Shown here: positions 44,659-53,741 of the stretch, one piece after another | Position numbering within the stretch: the first letter of the stretch is position 1 | Layout: every line of letters starts with the position of its first letter | Origin: Planctomycetota bacterium | GTDB lineage: Bacteria > Planctomycetota > Phycisphaerae > Phycisphaerales > Phycisphaeraceae | Reading direction: 5' to 3' | Assembly (NCBI GenBank): GCA_021413865.1 | Contig: JAIOPN010000051.1 | Location: 41,077-105,076 of the forward strand | Length of the DNA: 64,000 nt | Program-made: the position numbers and the translations under genes | The notes under the pieces: model-generated | What the model saw: only the letters and a program-made list of their open reading frames with translations | The model's database searches: none | What the model was told of the DNA's origin: nothing

Positions 44659-45522
44659 ATGGCGTCTGAGACCCGAATCGCGGTGATCCTCCCGGCGGCG
44701 GGATTGGGCAAGCGGTTCGCCGCGGCGGCGGGGGATGAGGCCCCGGCGGCGAGCAAGATCGAGCTGCCGCTCGCGGGCAAGCCGGTCTTCCTGCGCTCGG
44801 TCGAGCTGTTCACGAATCATCCGGCGGTGCGGCAGGTCATCCTCGCGGTGAACCCCGACAGCATCGAGGATTTTCGTTTCCGTTGGCGCGACAAGCTGGC
44901 GTTCCACGCCGTGACGATCGTGCCCGGCGGCCGGGCGGAGCGGTGGGAGACGGTCGCCAAATCACTGGAGGCCGTGGCGGCGGAGTGCACGCACGTCGCC
45001 ATCCACGACGCGGCGCGGCCGCTGACCAGCGAGAAGCTGATCAACCGCGTGTTCGAGGCCGCGGCTAAGTACGCCGCGGTGATCCCCGGCGTGGGCGTCG
45101 CCGCAACCCTTAAACGGGTCGTCGCCGAGGCGACGACGGAGGAACGCGATCCGCTCGACTCGATCCTCGGCACGGCGGGCAAACCCGCATCGGAAATCCG
45201 CCGCGTCGTTGAGACGGTGGACCGCAGCGCGCTGGTCGAGGTGCAGACGCCGCAGGTGTTCCGCATCGACCTGCTCCGCCGGGCGTACGGCCTGATCGCG
45301 GACGGCAGGGCCGGGGGCAAGAACGGCCCCGCGATCACCGACGACGCCGGGCTGGTCGAGTTGCTGGGCGAGAAGGTGTACGTCGTCGAGGGTGAATCGA
45401 CCAACCTCAAGATCACGCGCCCCGATGACCTGAGGCTCGCCGAGGCGTGGCTGCAGATGACGGAGAAATCACAGGCGATCTCGTCGGCGAAGAAACGTCT
45501 CTTCCGCGATGAGGAGGAATGA
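44659..45522 (+). CDS. ispD: 2-C-methyl-D-erythritol 4-phosphate cytidylyltransferase
   Basis: 287 aa. The N-terminal CTP loop is VILPAAGLGKRF, the substrate motifs VAIHDAARPL and VQTPQVFR are present, and KITRPDDLRLAE closes the domain. IspD makes CDP-methylerythritol in the MEP isoprenoid pathway. It is about 50 residues longer than typical; the extra length sits in the insert TEERDPLDSILGTAG before TPQ. GGAG is present before the ATG. It supports isoprenoid supply to the polyprenyl synthase at 9.1 kb. Confidence 0.93.
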   Translation: MASETRIAVILPAAGLGKRFAAAAGDEAPAASKIELPLAGKPVFLRSVELFTNHPAVRQVILAVNPDSIEDFRFRWRDKLAFHAVTIVPGGRAERWETVAKSLEAVAAECTHVAIHDAARPLTSEKLINRVFEAAAKYAAVIPGVGVAATLKRVVAEATTEERDPLDSILGTAGKPASEIRRVVETVDRSALVEVQTPQVFRIDLLRRAYGLIADGRAGGKNGPAITDDAGLVELLGEKVYVVEGESTNLKITRPDDLRLAEAWLQMTEKSQAISSAKKRLFRDEEE

Positions 45523-45549
45523 TCGTTTCGGTATCGCCTCCGTAAAGCC

Positions 45550-45645
45550 GCATGCAAACACGCATGCGCGTCTTGAGGGCCATACACGCGATGCATCCTC
45601 AGCGAGTGCGGGCCGCAAGACGCGCACGCGGTTTGCGTGCAGCTT
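45550..45645. repeat. Large imperfect inverted repeat between convergent genes
   Basis: About 26 nt from 45550 (GCATGCAAACACGCATGCGC and on) pairs with 45617-45640 with about 3-4 mismatches. A related sequence occurs at 58650-58697. See findings. Confidence 0.7.
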
Positions 45646-45662
45646 GGCGGCGGTCGCTCGCA

Positions 45663-48332
45663 TCACGGCGATTTCGCGTTGAGATAAACATCCACCGGCG
45701 CCGCCGCGTCCAACTCCTTCGCCCGCTTCGCCGCCGCGCGGGCGTCGTCGGGTCGATTCAGGCGTGCATACAGCGCCGCGAGACGGACGTGGCTGGCGGC
45801 CTTGTCCGGTTCGAGCAGCGCAAGCGCCTCGACGTGGCGCAGCGCTTCCTCGGGCCGGCCGCGCTGGAGCTCGAGCGCGGCGGTGAGCTCGCGGTAGGTC
45901 GGGTTGTACGCCTCCAGATGGACCGCGCGGGTGGCGGCCGCGGCGGCGGCATCGATTTGCCCCGTCGAGCGGTAGAGCCCCGCCAACTGATATGCCCAGA
46001 CGCCGGTCTTCTGCTCCTGGCTGTCGAGCGCTTCGAGCGATCCGATCAATTCATCCGTGCGGTGCTGCCGGGTCGCCAGCGCGGCGAGCATGCGGCTGGG
46101 CCACGGGTCCGTCGGCCTCGCCCCGGCGTAGCGCAGCACGGCCGCGCGGGCGGCCTCCGGGTCGGAGGAGTGCATCGCCTGCTCCGCCCGGGCACGCAGC
46201 ACCTCGGGGTGGTCGGGGAACCTCTCCATCAGCTCGCGCAGGGCCGCGGGGTCGGGCCCGGGCCTGGTATTCACGACCTTCACGATTTCCGCGTCACCCG
46301 GGCGCGGGTCCAGGCCCCACGATTTGACCTCGCGTGCGGCCCACGCCTTGAACTCGGTCATGAATTGGGCCGCGGGCCGGCCCGTCACCTTCTCCAGCGC
46401 GGCGGTGTCCGCCATGCCGTCGTGGTAGAGCCCGAGCAGTTCCTTGATCGCGGAGTGGCCGTAGGTCGCGGTGATGTAGCTCACCATCCAGTGCGCCTGG
46501 GCGTAGGCGAGGGGGCGATCGGTCGGCTTGGTGGGTCGGACGAAGCCCCAGTTGATCTTGTCGAGGGCGAAGAGTTGATTGGCGTTGAGAGCGCCGGCGA
46601 GCAGGCGGCAGGTGTTGTAGTCGCGCCCGCCGGGCTCCTGCGACACGGCGCAGGCCTCGGTGAACCAGTGCGGGATGCGGTTGGCGGTCTGGTCGAGCGT
46701 GACGGTGTGGGTGAACTCGTGCCGCAGCACGCGTGCCCAGTCGTAAGAGCCTTTCTGCTTCGGACCGTCGCGGGGGGGCGTGATGGCGATGACGTCGCCG
46801 GTGCAGGCGCCGATGGTCCAGAGCCAGGGCATGCCGGTGATGCGCACCGCGAACCACTGCTCGTCGGGCATGATCTCGATGAAGGTCCGCCGCGCGGGCT
46901 TGTGGCCGTAGGCGTCGGTCACGTCGCGGTAGATGCCCTCGAGCACCTCGGGCATGTCGGCCGCCAGGACGCGGTCGATGCCGGCGTGGAAGCGGATGGT
47001 GAAGTGCTCGGTCTCGATCTGGTCGTAGGAGAGCAGCTCATCGACGAGCTTGGATTGATTCGCGGCCCGGCGGTGGAAGGTGTCGAGCGCGACGGCGGCG
47101 TGGAGTTCCCGGCTGGCCTTTTTCTCGCTGCCGGACTGCATGAGCAGGAGCCCCAGCTCGATGCGGGGCTCGGCCCAGTTGGGGCGGCGCTCGATGGCCT
47201 TGCGGAGCATCGCCTCGCCCGCGTCGTACTGCCGCGCCATCGAGAGGTACGTGCCGACGGTCATGTAGGGCTCGGGGCTGCCGGGTGAGAGCTGTTCGAG
47301 CCGGGCGAGCGTCTGGTTGAGCGCCTTGTCGTTGAACGCCAGCGCCTCGGTGGCGGCCATGAGGGCGAGCAGGTGGCGCTGCTCCGGGTAGCGTGCCACC
47401 GCCGGGTCGAGCACGGCCCGTGCGCCGGGGAGGTCCTTCTGCGTCAGCATGATCTCGGCCTCGAGCATGTCGGCGAGCAGGTTGTCGCGCGCGATGTTGC
47501 GCAGCCGCTGGAGGTGGCGGTTGGCGTTGGTGAAGTCGTAGCCACTGACCGCCAATTTCCCGGCCATGTACCACGCCTCGCTCGACCGCGGGTTGAGCTG
47601 CAGCGCGGCGACCACCGCCTTGGCGGCCTCGGCGGCGTTGTCCTTTTCATCCAGCAGCCGCGCCTCGCCGATCAGCGCCGGCCAGTACATGCGGTCCAGC
47701 TCGTCGCGGGCCTTGCCCAGCAGGTCCATTGCCAGGTGGTAGTCCTTCGCCGGCCGGCCCTCGAGCTGCGCGAGCAGGGCGATGCCCTCGGCGGCCGCGG
47801 CGAGCTGCGCGGCGTCGTCGATCGCTGATTTCGTCAGGCGTTCCCGCCAGGGCGACAAAACGGCGATCGCGTCGGAGGGGCGGTTGAGCTGGTCCAGCGC
47901 CCGGGCGCGCAGGAGCGCGACCGTGGCGTCCTTGGCCGCCTCCGCGTCGCTCGTAAGCTCGATCACGCGACCGGCCTCGCCGCGCCAGTAGGCGGCTGTG
48001 GCGAGCGTGAACGCGGGGACCGATTTGTCGGAAAAAATGGGGTCGTCCAGCTCGAAGCGCTGCAGGGCGATGGCGGCCTGTTCCGCGGGGGTGGGGGCGT
48101 CGAGCGTCTCCCACTGGCCGTGGAAGATGGCCAGCCGGCGGCGCTCGGCGGGGGGCGTGGCGGGGTCTTTGATCAGGCGGAGGACGAGCGGCGAGATTTC
48201 CGGTTCGCGCTCCTCGGCCGTTGGCCGCGTCGTCGCCGGGGCGGTGGTCGGCGCGGACAAGTCCGGGCGGGCCTGGGCTGGGCCTGCCGTTACCGTCAGC
48301 CAAAGGAAAAAGATGAAGAGGCGTTTTGGCAT
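45663..48332 (-). CDS. Secreted TPR protein with gluzincin-type HExxH peptidase motif
   Basis: 889 aa with an N-terminal signal peptide (about 1-22). Tetratricopeptide-like helical pairs flank a central peptidase-MA-like section. The metal site is HEFTH (538-542) with E559 in HWFTEA, the gluzincin arrangement. The C-terminal part (about 690-880) has further TPR repeats (ASHVRLAALYARLNRPDDAR). Signal plus TPR suggests an extracytoplasmic protein that binds partners and cuts peptides. Substrate unknown. Divergent from the aminotransferase gene, 37 bp away. Confidence 0.82.
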   Translation of the reverse strand: MPKRLFIFFLWLTVTAGPAQARPDLSAPTTAPATTRPTAEEREPEISPLVLRLIKDPATPPAERRRLAIFHGQWETLDAPTPAEQAAIALQRFELDDPIFSDKSVPAFTLATAAYWRGEAGRVIELTSDAEAAKDATVALLRARALDQLNRPSDAIAVLSPWRERLTKSAIDDAAQLAAAAEGIALLAQLEGRPAKDYHLAMDLLGKARDELDRMYWPALIGEARLLDEKDNAAEAAKAVVAALQLNPRSSEAWYMAGKLAVSGYDFTNANRHLQRLRNIARDNLLADMLEAEIMLTQKDLPGARAVLDPAVARYPEQRHLLALMAATEALAFNDKALNQTLARLEQLSPGSPEPYMTVGTYLSMARQYDAGEAMLRKAIERRPNWAEPRIELGLLLMQSGSEKKASRELHAAVALDTFHRRAANQSKLVDELLSYDQIETEHFTIRFHAGIDRVLAADMPEVLEGIYRDVTDAYGHKPARRTFIEIMPDEQWFAVRITGMPWLWTIGACTGDVIAITPPRDGPKQKGSYDWARVLRHEFTHTVTLDQTANRIPHWFTEACAVSQEPGGRDYNTCRLLAGALNANQLFALDKINWGFVRPTKPTDRPLAYAQAHWMVSYITATYGHSAIKELLGLYHDGMADTAALEKVTGRPAAQFMTEFKAWAAREVKSWGLDPRPGDAEIVKVVNTRPGPDPAALRELMERFPDHPEVLRARAEQAMHSSDPEAARAAVLRYAGARPTDPWPSRMLAALATRQHRTDELIGSLEALDSQEQKTGVWAYQLAGLYRSTGQIDAAAAAATRAVHLEAYNPTYRELTAALELQRGRPEEALRHVEALALLEPDKAASHVRLAALYARLNRPDDARAAAKRAKELDAAAPVDVYLNAKSP

Positions 48333-48369
48333 TGTCGCGTCCGGCGGGCGTAGTCTAGGATCGTTGGCG

Positions 48370-49533
48370 ATGTCTAACCAACCTCCACCCAAGGCCGCGG
48401 ATTTCTCCCGGGAGTTCCCGATCCTCGGCGAGATGGTCTTCTTCAACCACGCGGGGGTCGCGCCGATCTCGGGGCGGGCGGCTGCGGCGATGCGTGCTTT
48501 CGCCGACCAGGCGGAGCGAAGGGCCTATGTGAAATCGGGCTGGTACAAGCGGGTGAACGAGGTCAAGGAATCGGCGGCACGCCTCATCAACGCCCAGGGT
48601 GGAGATGAGATCGCGTTCGTCGCCAATACGTCCAGCGGGATCGGCCTGGTCGCGCGCGGCCTCCCGTGGCGGCGCGGCGATCAGGTCGTGATCTCCAACG
48701 TCGAGTACCCCGCCAACCGCTACCCGTGGGAGGACCTCAAGCGCTTCGGCGTGGAACTGATCGAGGTGAGAGAGCTCCCCGATGGCAGGATCGACGTGGA
48801 GGATGTGCTCGACGCCATCACGGACCGCACGCGGGTGGTGGCGCTGTCGCACGTGCAGTATGCCTCGGGGTTCCGCATCGACCTCAAGCCGATCGCGGAG
48901 ACCGTGCACCGTGCGGGCGGGTATCTCTGCGTCGATGCGATCCAGAGCCTGGGCGCGCTCCCGGTGGATGTGCGGGCGATGGGGATCGATTTTCTTTCCG
49001 CCGACGGGCACAAGTGGCTGCTCTCGCCCGAGGGGTGCGGGGTGTTTTATTGCAAGCGCGACCTCATCCCGATGTTGCACCCGGCGATCGTCGGGTGGAT
49101 GAACATGGTCAACGCCAGCGAGTACGGGAAATATCAGTTCCAGTTCCTCGACGACGGGCGGCGCTTCGAGCCGGGCAGCTACAACGTCCCGGGCATCCTG
49201 GGCCTGGGGGCGACGCTGGAACTGTTCCACGAGGTGGGCATCGACGCGGTCTGGGCTAGGATCGAGGCGCTGACGACGAGGATGTGCGTTGGCCTGGCCG
49301 CCAAGGGTTACCGTGTCTTCAGCCCACGCGAGCGCGCATCGGAGCGCAGCGGGATCGTGGTGTTCACCCCGCCGCCGGTCGAAGCGCGGCGCACGCCGCC
49401 GATGCACCAGATCGTCGCAGACCTGGAGGCGAAGGGGATCGTGATCGTGGTGCGTGAGGGGAGGCTGCGCGCCAGCCCGCACTTCTACAACACCGTCGAG
49501 CAGGTGGATGCGATGGTCGCGGCGCTGCCGTGA
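48370..49533 (+). CDS. Class V aminotransferase / cysteine desulfurase-like PLP enzyme
   Basis: 387 aa. PLP fold: NTSSGIGLVARGLPW, the aspartate and partner residues in CVDAIQSLG, and Schiff-base lysine in SADGHKWLLSPEG. The HKW motif and the absence of an obvious catalytic cysteine loop favour the isopenicillin-epimerase/SufS-like class V group rather than IscS. The reaction is not defined. The start at 48370 begins the alignable MSNQPPPKAADF; the ORF extension to 47998 is rejected. Confidence 0.87.
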   Translation: MSNQPPPKAADFSREFPILGEMVFFNHAGVAPISGRAAAAMRAFADQAERRAYVKSGWYKRVNEVKESAARLINAQGGDEIAFVANTSSGIGLVARGLPWRRGDQVVISNVEYPANRYPWEDLKRFGVELIEVRELPDGRIDVEDVLDAITDRTRVVALSHVQYASGFRIDLKPIAETVHRAGGYLCVDAIQSLGALPVDVRAMGIDFLSADGHKWLLSPEGCGVFYCKRDLIPMLHPAIVGWMNMVNASEYGKYQFQFLDDGRRFEPGSYNVPGILGLGATLELFHEVGIDAVWARIEALTTRMCVGLAAKGYRVFSPRERASERSGIVVFTPPPVEARRTPPMHQIVADLEAKGIVIVVREGRLRASPHFYNTVEQVDAMVAALP

Positions 49534-49877
49534 GTTGTCTGTTATTGCATTTCCCGCCCGTCGCCCCGGAGGGGCGGCGGAAGCGTGCAACATCACCCCG
49601 ATTTCCTTCGCCCCTCCGGGGCGAGAAGAATTAGTGAGGGTTCACTTTCTACGGGTTGCGCTGTGCCCGCGAAGACGCGGGCTGCGCTCCACCCGTGGCT
49701 ACAATCCGCCGCCCCTTCGGGGCGGAGAGGAACCATATCTGATGTACGTGGCGAGCGTGTATAAGGGTTCCCTTTGAGAGGGGACCTTCGGCTGGATGAG
49801 ATTTGCTTGTTCGCACGACCCCTGCGGCCGCAGACGCCCTCACCCCTGCCCTCTCCCAGGGAGAGAGGGGGTAAGAC
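49534..49877. repeat. Cluster of short palindromic repeats in a 344-bp gap
   Basis: No gene is seen. It holds CGCCCCGGAGGGGCG (49562-49576), CGCCCCTCCGGGGCG (49609-49623), GCCCGCG-AAGA-CGCGGGC (49665-49682) and CGCCCCTTCGGGGCG (49710-49724), together with CCCGTGGCTACAATC. A REP-like copy 4 (49836-49875) ends the region. Similar mosaics fill intergenic DNA in many planctomycete genomes. Confidence 0.75.
49836..49875. repeat. REP-like palindrome, copy 4
   Basis: CCCTCACCCCTGCCCTCTCC then CAGGGAGAGAGGGGG. It lies just before the convergent end of the lipoprotein gene. Confidence 0.75.
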
Positions 49878-50777
49878 TCACCGCGCCTCGGGTTCCCACG
49901 GCTTGACCTCGACGCGCCAGCCGGAGTCTTTCGGTTCCGCGGTGTCGAAGTCGGCCGCGGTGAACGGCTCGTCCAGCTTCACGTCGCTCAGGTCCACGAT
50001 GGTCTGGTTTTCCGAGTCGTCCGTGGTCACGGCCCGCAGCGGCAGGAGTTTCTCGCGGTGGTACCAGACGTCGATCCGCTCGACGGTGGTGCGCCGGCCG
50101 GGCAGCGGCTCGAAACGGATACGCACGGTGTCGGTGGGGTCGTCCTTCGATGGCGCGATCAGCGCGACGTGGAAGCGGGCGAGGATCTCGTCCTTGTGCA
50201 GCGTGATGGGGAGCGCGAAGGGGCCCTCGCCGAAGCGGAGCGGGTCGGCCTTGTCGGGGGGCGTGTCGGGGCCGACGACCTGCCGCTTGATGAAAAGCTT
50301 CTGGTCGGCGAGCCGCTCGACGAGCCACTGGCCGTCGAAGATGTAGGCGCGGTCCTGCTCCTGCTTGCGGTCGTCCACGATGAGGCTGGTGAAGCGGGCG
50401 TTGAACCGGGCGGGGGGGCCCGGGGCGTAGAGGATCGTGCCGAAGCGGCGCTGGCGGTCGCGCTGGAGGCCCTTGATGGCGTCGTAGCGGACCTTGGCGC
50501 GGAGGCTGACGAGTGTGGCGGCGCGGGCTTCGATGCGCGTCAGCCAGTCGATAGTCTGCGGGTCGGCGGGCTGCGTGGCGGGGGTGGGTTCAGCGACGGC
50601 GGGTTGGGTGTCCCCGGCCGGGGCCTGCTCCTCGATGTCATTTCCGGTAGCGGGGTCGGGCGGTTCGGCGGTCTTTGGTTCGGCCCGGCAGCCGGCTGCG
50701 TTCATCGCCAGGAGCGCCGCGGCGAGCAGGGGCGGGAGGGCATGGATCGTGCCGCGGATGTTGAAGCAGCGTGGCAT
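49878..50777 (-). CDS. LolA-like outer-membrane lipoprotein sorting family protein
   Basis: 299 aa. A signal sequence ends in a lipobox-like NAAGC, so it is probably lipidated itself. From about residue 85 the pattern LRAKVRYDAIKGLQRDRQRRFGTILY, then FDGQWLVERL and YHREKLLPLRAVTTDD, follows the LolA/LolB beta-sheet fold. An acidic, proline-rich linker separates signal and fold. An alternative start lies 15 bp upstream. The upstream membrane-protein gene ends 33 bp away, so the two may be co-transcribed. Confidence 0.65.
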   Translation of the reverse strand: MPRCFNIRGTIHALPPLLAAALLAMNAAGCRAEPKTAEPPDPATGNDIEEQAPAGDTQPAVAEPTPATQPADPQTIDWLTRIEARAATLVSLRAKVRYDAIKGLQRDRQRRFGTILYAPGPPARFNARFTSLIVDDRKQEQDRAYIFDGQWLVERLADQKLFIKRQVVGPDTPPDKADPLRFGEGPFALPITLHKDEILARFHVALIAPSKDDPTDTVRIRFEPLPGRRTTVERIDVWYHREKLLPLRAVTTDDSENQTIVDLSDVKLDEPFTAADFDTAEPKDSGWRVEVKPWEPEAR

Positions 50778-50810
50778 ATCGTCGGCTCTCATCGGGCGGG
50801 ATGGCGGGGC

Positions 50811-51392
50811 TCAGGTCGGCGTCGAGCGGGTGAAAACGTCCAGGGCGGTTTTCATTAGCTGGGACTGGGCACGGATGAGCGTGTACTCCGCCCAGGCGCA
50901 GCCGAGGTTGACGGCGATGGCCAGGACGGCCGTGCCCAGGTGGAGTTGGCGGCCCCATTCCGTGGTGTCCGAGAGGGTGGCCGGGGTGACAACGCCGAGG
51001 GTCTTGCCGGCAGGGTCACGACGCCAGTCCTCCGCGAGGTTACGGTCCACCCATGCGCCGGCGAATACGCACGTCATGGTGGAGGCCATGGCGAGCATCG
51101 CGATCGGCAGCACGCGGCGCTTGCGCGCCGCCGGGATATCAACGTAAACGGCGGGGTCGAGGTTCGCCTTGTCCGTCGCGGCGCGGAGCCATTTCGTCGA
51201 AGCCATGAAGTAGGTGTAAACCAGGACGTGCGTCCCCGCGGAGAGGAGGGCGATGTAGATGCCCATATCCATGTGGTAGGAGTACAGGATCGTCGCCCGG
51301 TCGTTGGCGTCGAGGATGAAGGTGCCCAGGATGAAGGCCGCGAGCATGAGCCCGAGGTTGGCGATTGTGAAGCCGATGAAAACGGGGATCAT
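50811..51392 (-). CDS. Membrane protein of unknown function
   Basis: 193 aa with four predicted membrane helices: IPVFIGFTIANLGLMLAAFI, IYIALLSAGTHVLVYTY, VLPIAMLAMASTMTCVFAG and LGTAVLAIAVNLGCAWAEY. Histidines in YSYHMDMG and GTHVL could be ligands, but no family is recognised. It sits between the LolA-like lipoprotein and the GH2-like protein. Confidence 0.6.
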   Translation of the reverse strand: MIPVFIGFTIANLGLMLAAFILGTFILDANDRATILYSYHMDMGIYIALLSAGTHVLVYTYFMASTKWLRAATDKANLDPAVYVDIPAARKRRVLPIAMLAMASTMTCVFAGAWVDRNLAEDWRRDPAGKTLGVVTPATLSDTTEWGRQLHLGTAVLAIAVNLGCAWAEYTLIRAQSQLMKTALDVFTRSTPT

Positions 51393-51437
51393 GGGTGGGA
51401 TTGTAGGGAATCGCGGCGGGGTGGGCGCGTGGATGGG

Positions 51438-52229
51438 TCAGGTTTGGCCCGGCACGCTGCGGAAGACGTGCCGCGTGGGGTCGAGGTCGCGCAGCCGGCG
51501 TTCGATGCGGTCGGTGATCACGCCCAGGTGGCCCACGAACCAGCCGGCGAGGCTCGGGTGCGAGGAGAGGCGGTCCACCTCGCCGGGCACGTCCGACTCG
51601 GGGGCGCCCTCGGCGTCGAGCGGGACGCACTGGATCAGCATGATCCCGGCGCGGTCCGCCGCGTCGTACAGCACGTCCGGCCCGTAGTGGCCGCGGACCA
51701 GCAGCAGCGACTGCCCGCAGACCGGCAGCAGCCGCCGCTCGTGGACAAGGTCGATCGGCACCACGGCCTCGATGGGGCACTCGCGGCTGTTGACCAGGAA
51801 CTCAATGCGGCGGTCGGGCCGGCTGTCCGGCGAGGCGCGGCGGATCGAGGTGAAGCCCAGCGTGAGGAGGCGTGAATCGATGACGCCGCCCTGTTCGCTC
51901 AGCACGTGGGCGCGGATGCGGTAGAGCGCCTGCTCGCCCATGCCCGCCGGCCACCAGCGCATCGGCTGCACCACCTGGAGCCGCGCCGAGCCGCCGTGGT
52001 CGCGCAGGGGCACGTGCGACATCTGCTCGTCGATCGAGCCGTCGGGCCCCTCGACCTGCATGAAGACGTCGATGGTTTCCGGGCTGGGTTCGGAGCGCAG
52101 GGCCGAGGGCATCGGCAGCGGGGGGACGAGCGTGATGGCCAGGTCGATGACCGCCTGAGACTCGTCCACGTAGCGGACGAGGGGTCGGATCGAGGCCAGT
52201 CGGGGGAGATGGCTCACGTTCGAATACAT
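51438..52229 (-). CDS. GH2-like degenerate protein lacking catalytic residues
   Basis: 263 aa. An Ig-like beta-sandwich carries MRWWPAGMGEQALYRIRAHV, strongly resembling the LWWPNGYGEQPLY signature of family 2 beta-mannosidases. A following segment resembles the start of the GH2 barrel (EFLVNSRECPIEAVVPIDL, LYDAADRAGIMLIQ, HPSLAGWFVGHLG). The last matches HPS-x5-NE of GH2, but the acid/base glutamate is absent, and the protein ends before the rest of the barrel. It is probably a carbohydrate-binding or pseudo-enzyme. An upstream GTG at 52271 is the alternative start. Confidence 0.6.
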   Translation of the reverse strand: MYSNVSHLPRLASIRPLVRYVDESQAVIDLAITLVPPLPMPSALRSEPSPETIDVFMQVEGPDGSIDEQMSHVPLRDHGGSARLQVVQPMRWWPAGMGEQALYRIRAHVLSEQGGVIDSRLLTLGFTSIRRASPDSRPDRRIEFLVNSRECPIEAVVPIDLVHERRLLPVCGQSLLLVRGHYGPDVLYDAADRAGIMLIQCVPLDAEGAPESDVPGEVDRLSSHPSLAGWFVGHLGVITDRIERRLRDLDPTRHVFRSVPGQT

Positions 52230-52340
52230 CGTCAGATCATGATAGGGGGCTTGATTGCGGCTGGAGCGCACTGGGAGCGTTTCCCCGGATTTAGGAGGGG
52301 GAAGGGGCTAAGCCGCGAGCGGAGGGGGGGGAAAGAGGGG

Positions 52341-53126
52341 CTATTTTTTCCCGGTGAAGAAGCTCTTGATCGCGTGAACGGTCGCCTGCCGGCCGATGGC
52401 GGCGATGGACTCGGTCAGGGGGATTTCCTTGGGGCAGACCTTGACGCAGTTCTGGGCGTTGCCGCAGTCGGTGATGCCTCCGGGGCCTTCGAGCTCCTCC
52501 ATGCGTTCGTCGGCGAGGACCGCGCCGGTCTTGTGCATGTTGAAATAACGCGCCTGGCTGATCGCCTGGGCGCCGACGAAGTTGTTGTCGATGGTGAACT
52601 GTGGGCAGGCCTCGAGGCAGCAGCCGCAGGTCATGCAGCGTGACAGGGCGTAGCGTGTGTCCTGTGCCTCGGGGGATTCCTTCGGGCCGCCGCCCAGCGC
52701 GTGCGTGCCGTCGATGGGGACCCACGCCTTGAGGCGGATCAGTTCCTTGAACATGCGCTGCCGGTTCACGACCAGGTCGCGTACGAGGGGGAACTTGGAC
52801 ATCGGCTCGAGCGTGATGGTGTCCGCCCCCGTCTCTTTCACGAGCGTGTCCACCAGCGCCGAGCAGGACTGCCGCGCCCGGCCGTTGATCACCATCGTGC
52901 ACGCCCCGCACACCTCTTCGAGGCAGTTGCAGTCCCACGCGACCGGCGTGGAATCGACGCCCGACGTGGTCGTCGGGTTGGCGGCGATCCAGTTGAGGCA
53001 GGAGATGATGTTGAGGTTTTCCTTGTAGGGCACCGCGTACTCCTCCCAGAAGGGGGCGGAGTTGGGCTCGGTCTGGCGCTTGATCTTGAAGAGGATGGTG
53101 CGGGTTTCTTGGGTGGTGGCGGTCAT
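52341..53126 (-). CDS. sdhB: Succinate dehydrogenase iron-sulfur subunit
   Basis: 261 aa. The [2Fe-2S] cluster is in WDCNCLEEVCGACTMVINGR with the later RQSC. The [4Fe-4S] and [3Fe-4S] ligands are in CMTCGCCLEACPQF and NCVKVCPKEIPL. SdhB passes electrons from SdhA to quinone in complex II at the inner face of the membrane. The gene lies last in the sdhC-sdhA-x-sdhB order. Confidence 0.95.
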   Translation of the reverse strand: MTATTQETRTILFKIKRQTEPNSAPFWEEYAVPYKENLNIISCLNWIAANPTTTSGVDSTPVAWDCNCLEEVCGACTMVINGRARQSCSALVDTLVKETGADTITLEPMSKFPLVRDLVVNRQRMFKELIRLKAWVPIDGTHALGGGPKESPEAQDTRYALSRCMTCGCCLEACPQFTIDNNFVGAQAISQARYFNMHKTGAVLADERMEELEGPGGITDCGNAQNCVKVCPKEIPLTESIAAIGRQATVHAIKSFFTGKK

Positions 53127-53170
53127 GGTGGAGGCCTCGTGGCCGGTCGATGCCGGCGGGTAATCATAGT

Positions 53171-53725
53171 TCAGGCCGTCTCGGGCCAGTGGATCGGGAA
53201 CTCGAATCGGGTGTGCTTTCGGGCCCAGTTGAGCAGGGTGCGGGCCTCTTCCTGGTGGTCGACGAACCAGGCGTCGAGGTGCGCCAGGGGCTTGTCGTCA
53301 CGGTCGAGCAGCCAGAGGCCGAAGTCGGCGTCGTCTTCCTCGGACCAGCGGGCGGAAGCGATGTCGCGCACGGGGATGGTCGTGACGCCGGTCGGCGTGT
53401 TGATGAGCAGGTCGGCGTCGTCGCGGGGGGCGTCGGGCCGCCACGAGAGGGAGATCAGCCGGCCGCGCGACCGCGCCACGTCGCCGATGATCGAGCGGAG
53501 CGTGTACCAGACCGTCAGCACCACCAGCAGCATCGCGACGGTGCGCATCACCGGGCTGGACCACTGGATGTAGAGCCAGCTGCCGAAGATCACGATGAAA
53601 AACGCCGCCCCGGTCACCTTGGCCCACTGGTACCGCAGCATCCGCTCGGGCGGGAGGAACACCTCGGCACGCCCGGTTTCGGGGGCGTCGTGTGCGTGCG
53701 TCATGCTGGGGACGGTGGTGTGCAT
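53171..53725 (-). CDS. Two-helix membrane protein inside the sdh operon
   Basis: 184 aa. Two adjacent membrane helices (AAFFIVIFGSWLYIQW and TVAMLLVVLTVWYTL) are followed by a soluble beta-rich domain (LINTPTGVTTIPVRDIASARW). A PH-like fold could be imagined but is not proven. It starts 16 bp after the sdhA stop and ends 44 bp before sdhB, so it is very likely co-transcribed. An alternative ATG at 53704 exists. No known Sdh subunit matches. Confidence 0.65.
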   Translation of the reverse strand: MHTTVPSMTHAHDAPETGRAEVFLPPERMLRYQWAKVTGAAFFIVIFGSWLYIQWSSPVMRTVAMLLVVLTVWYTLRSIIGDVARSRGRLISLSWRPDAPRDDADLLINTPTGVTTIPVRDIASARWSEEDDADFGLWLLDRDDKPLAHLDAWFVDHQEEARTLLNWARKHTRFEFPIHWPETA

Positions 53726-53741
53726 GGGTCGGTTGCGGGTT

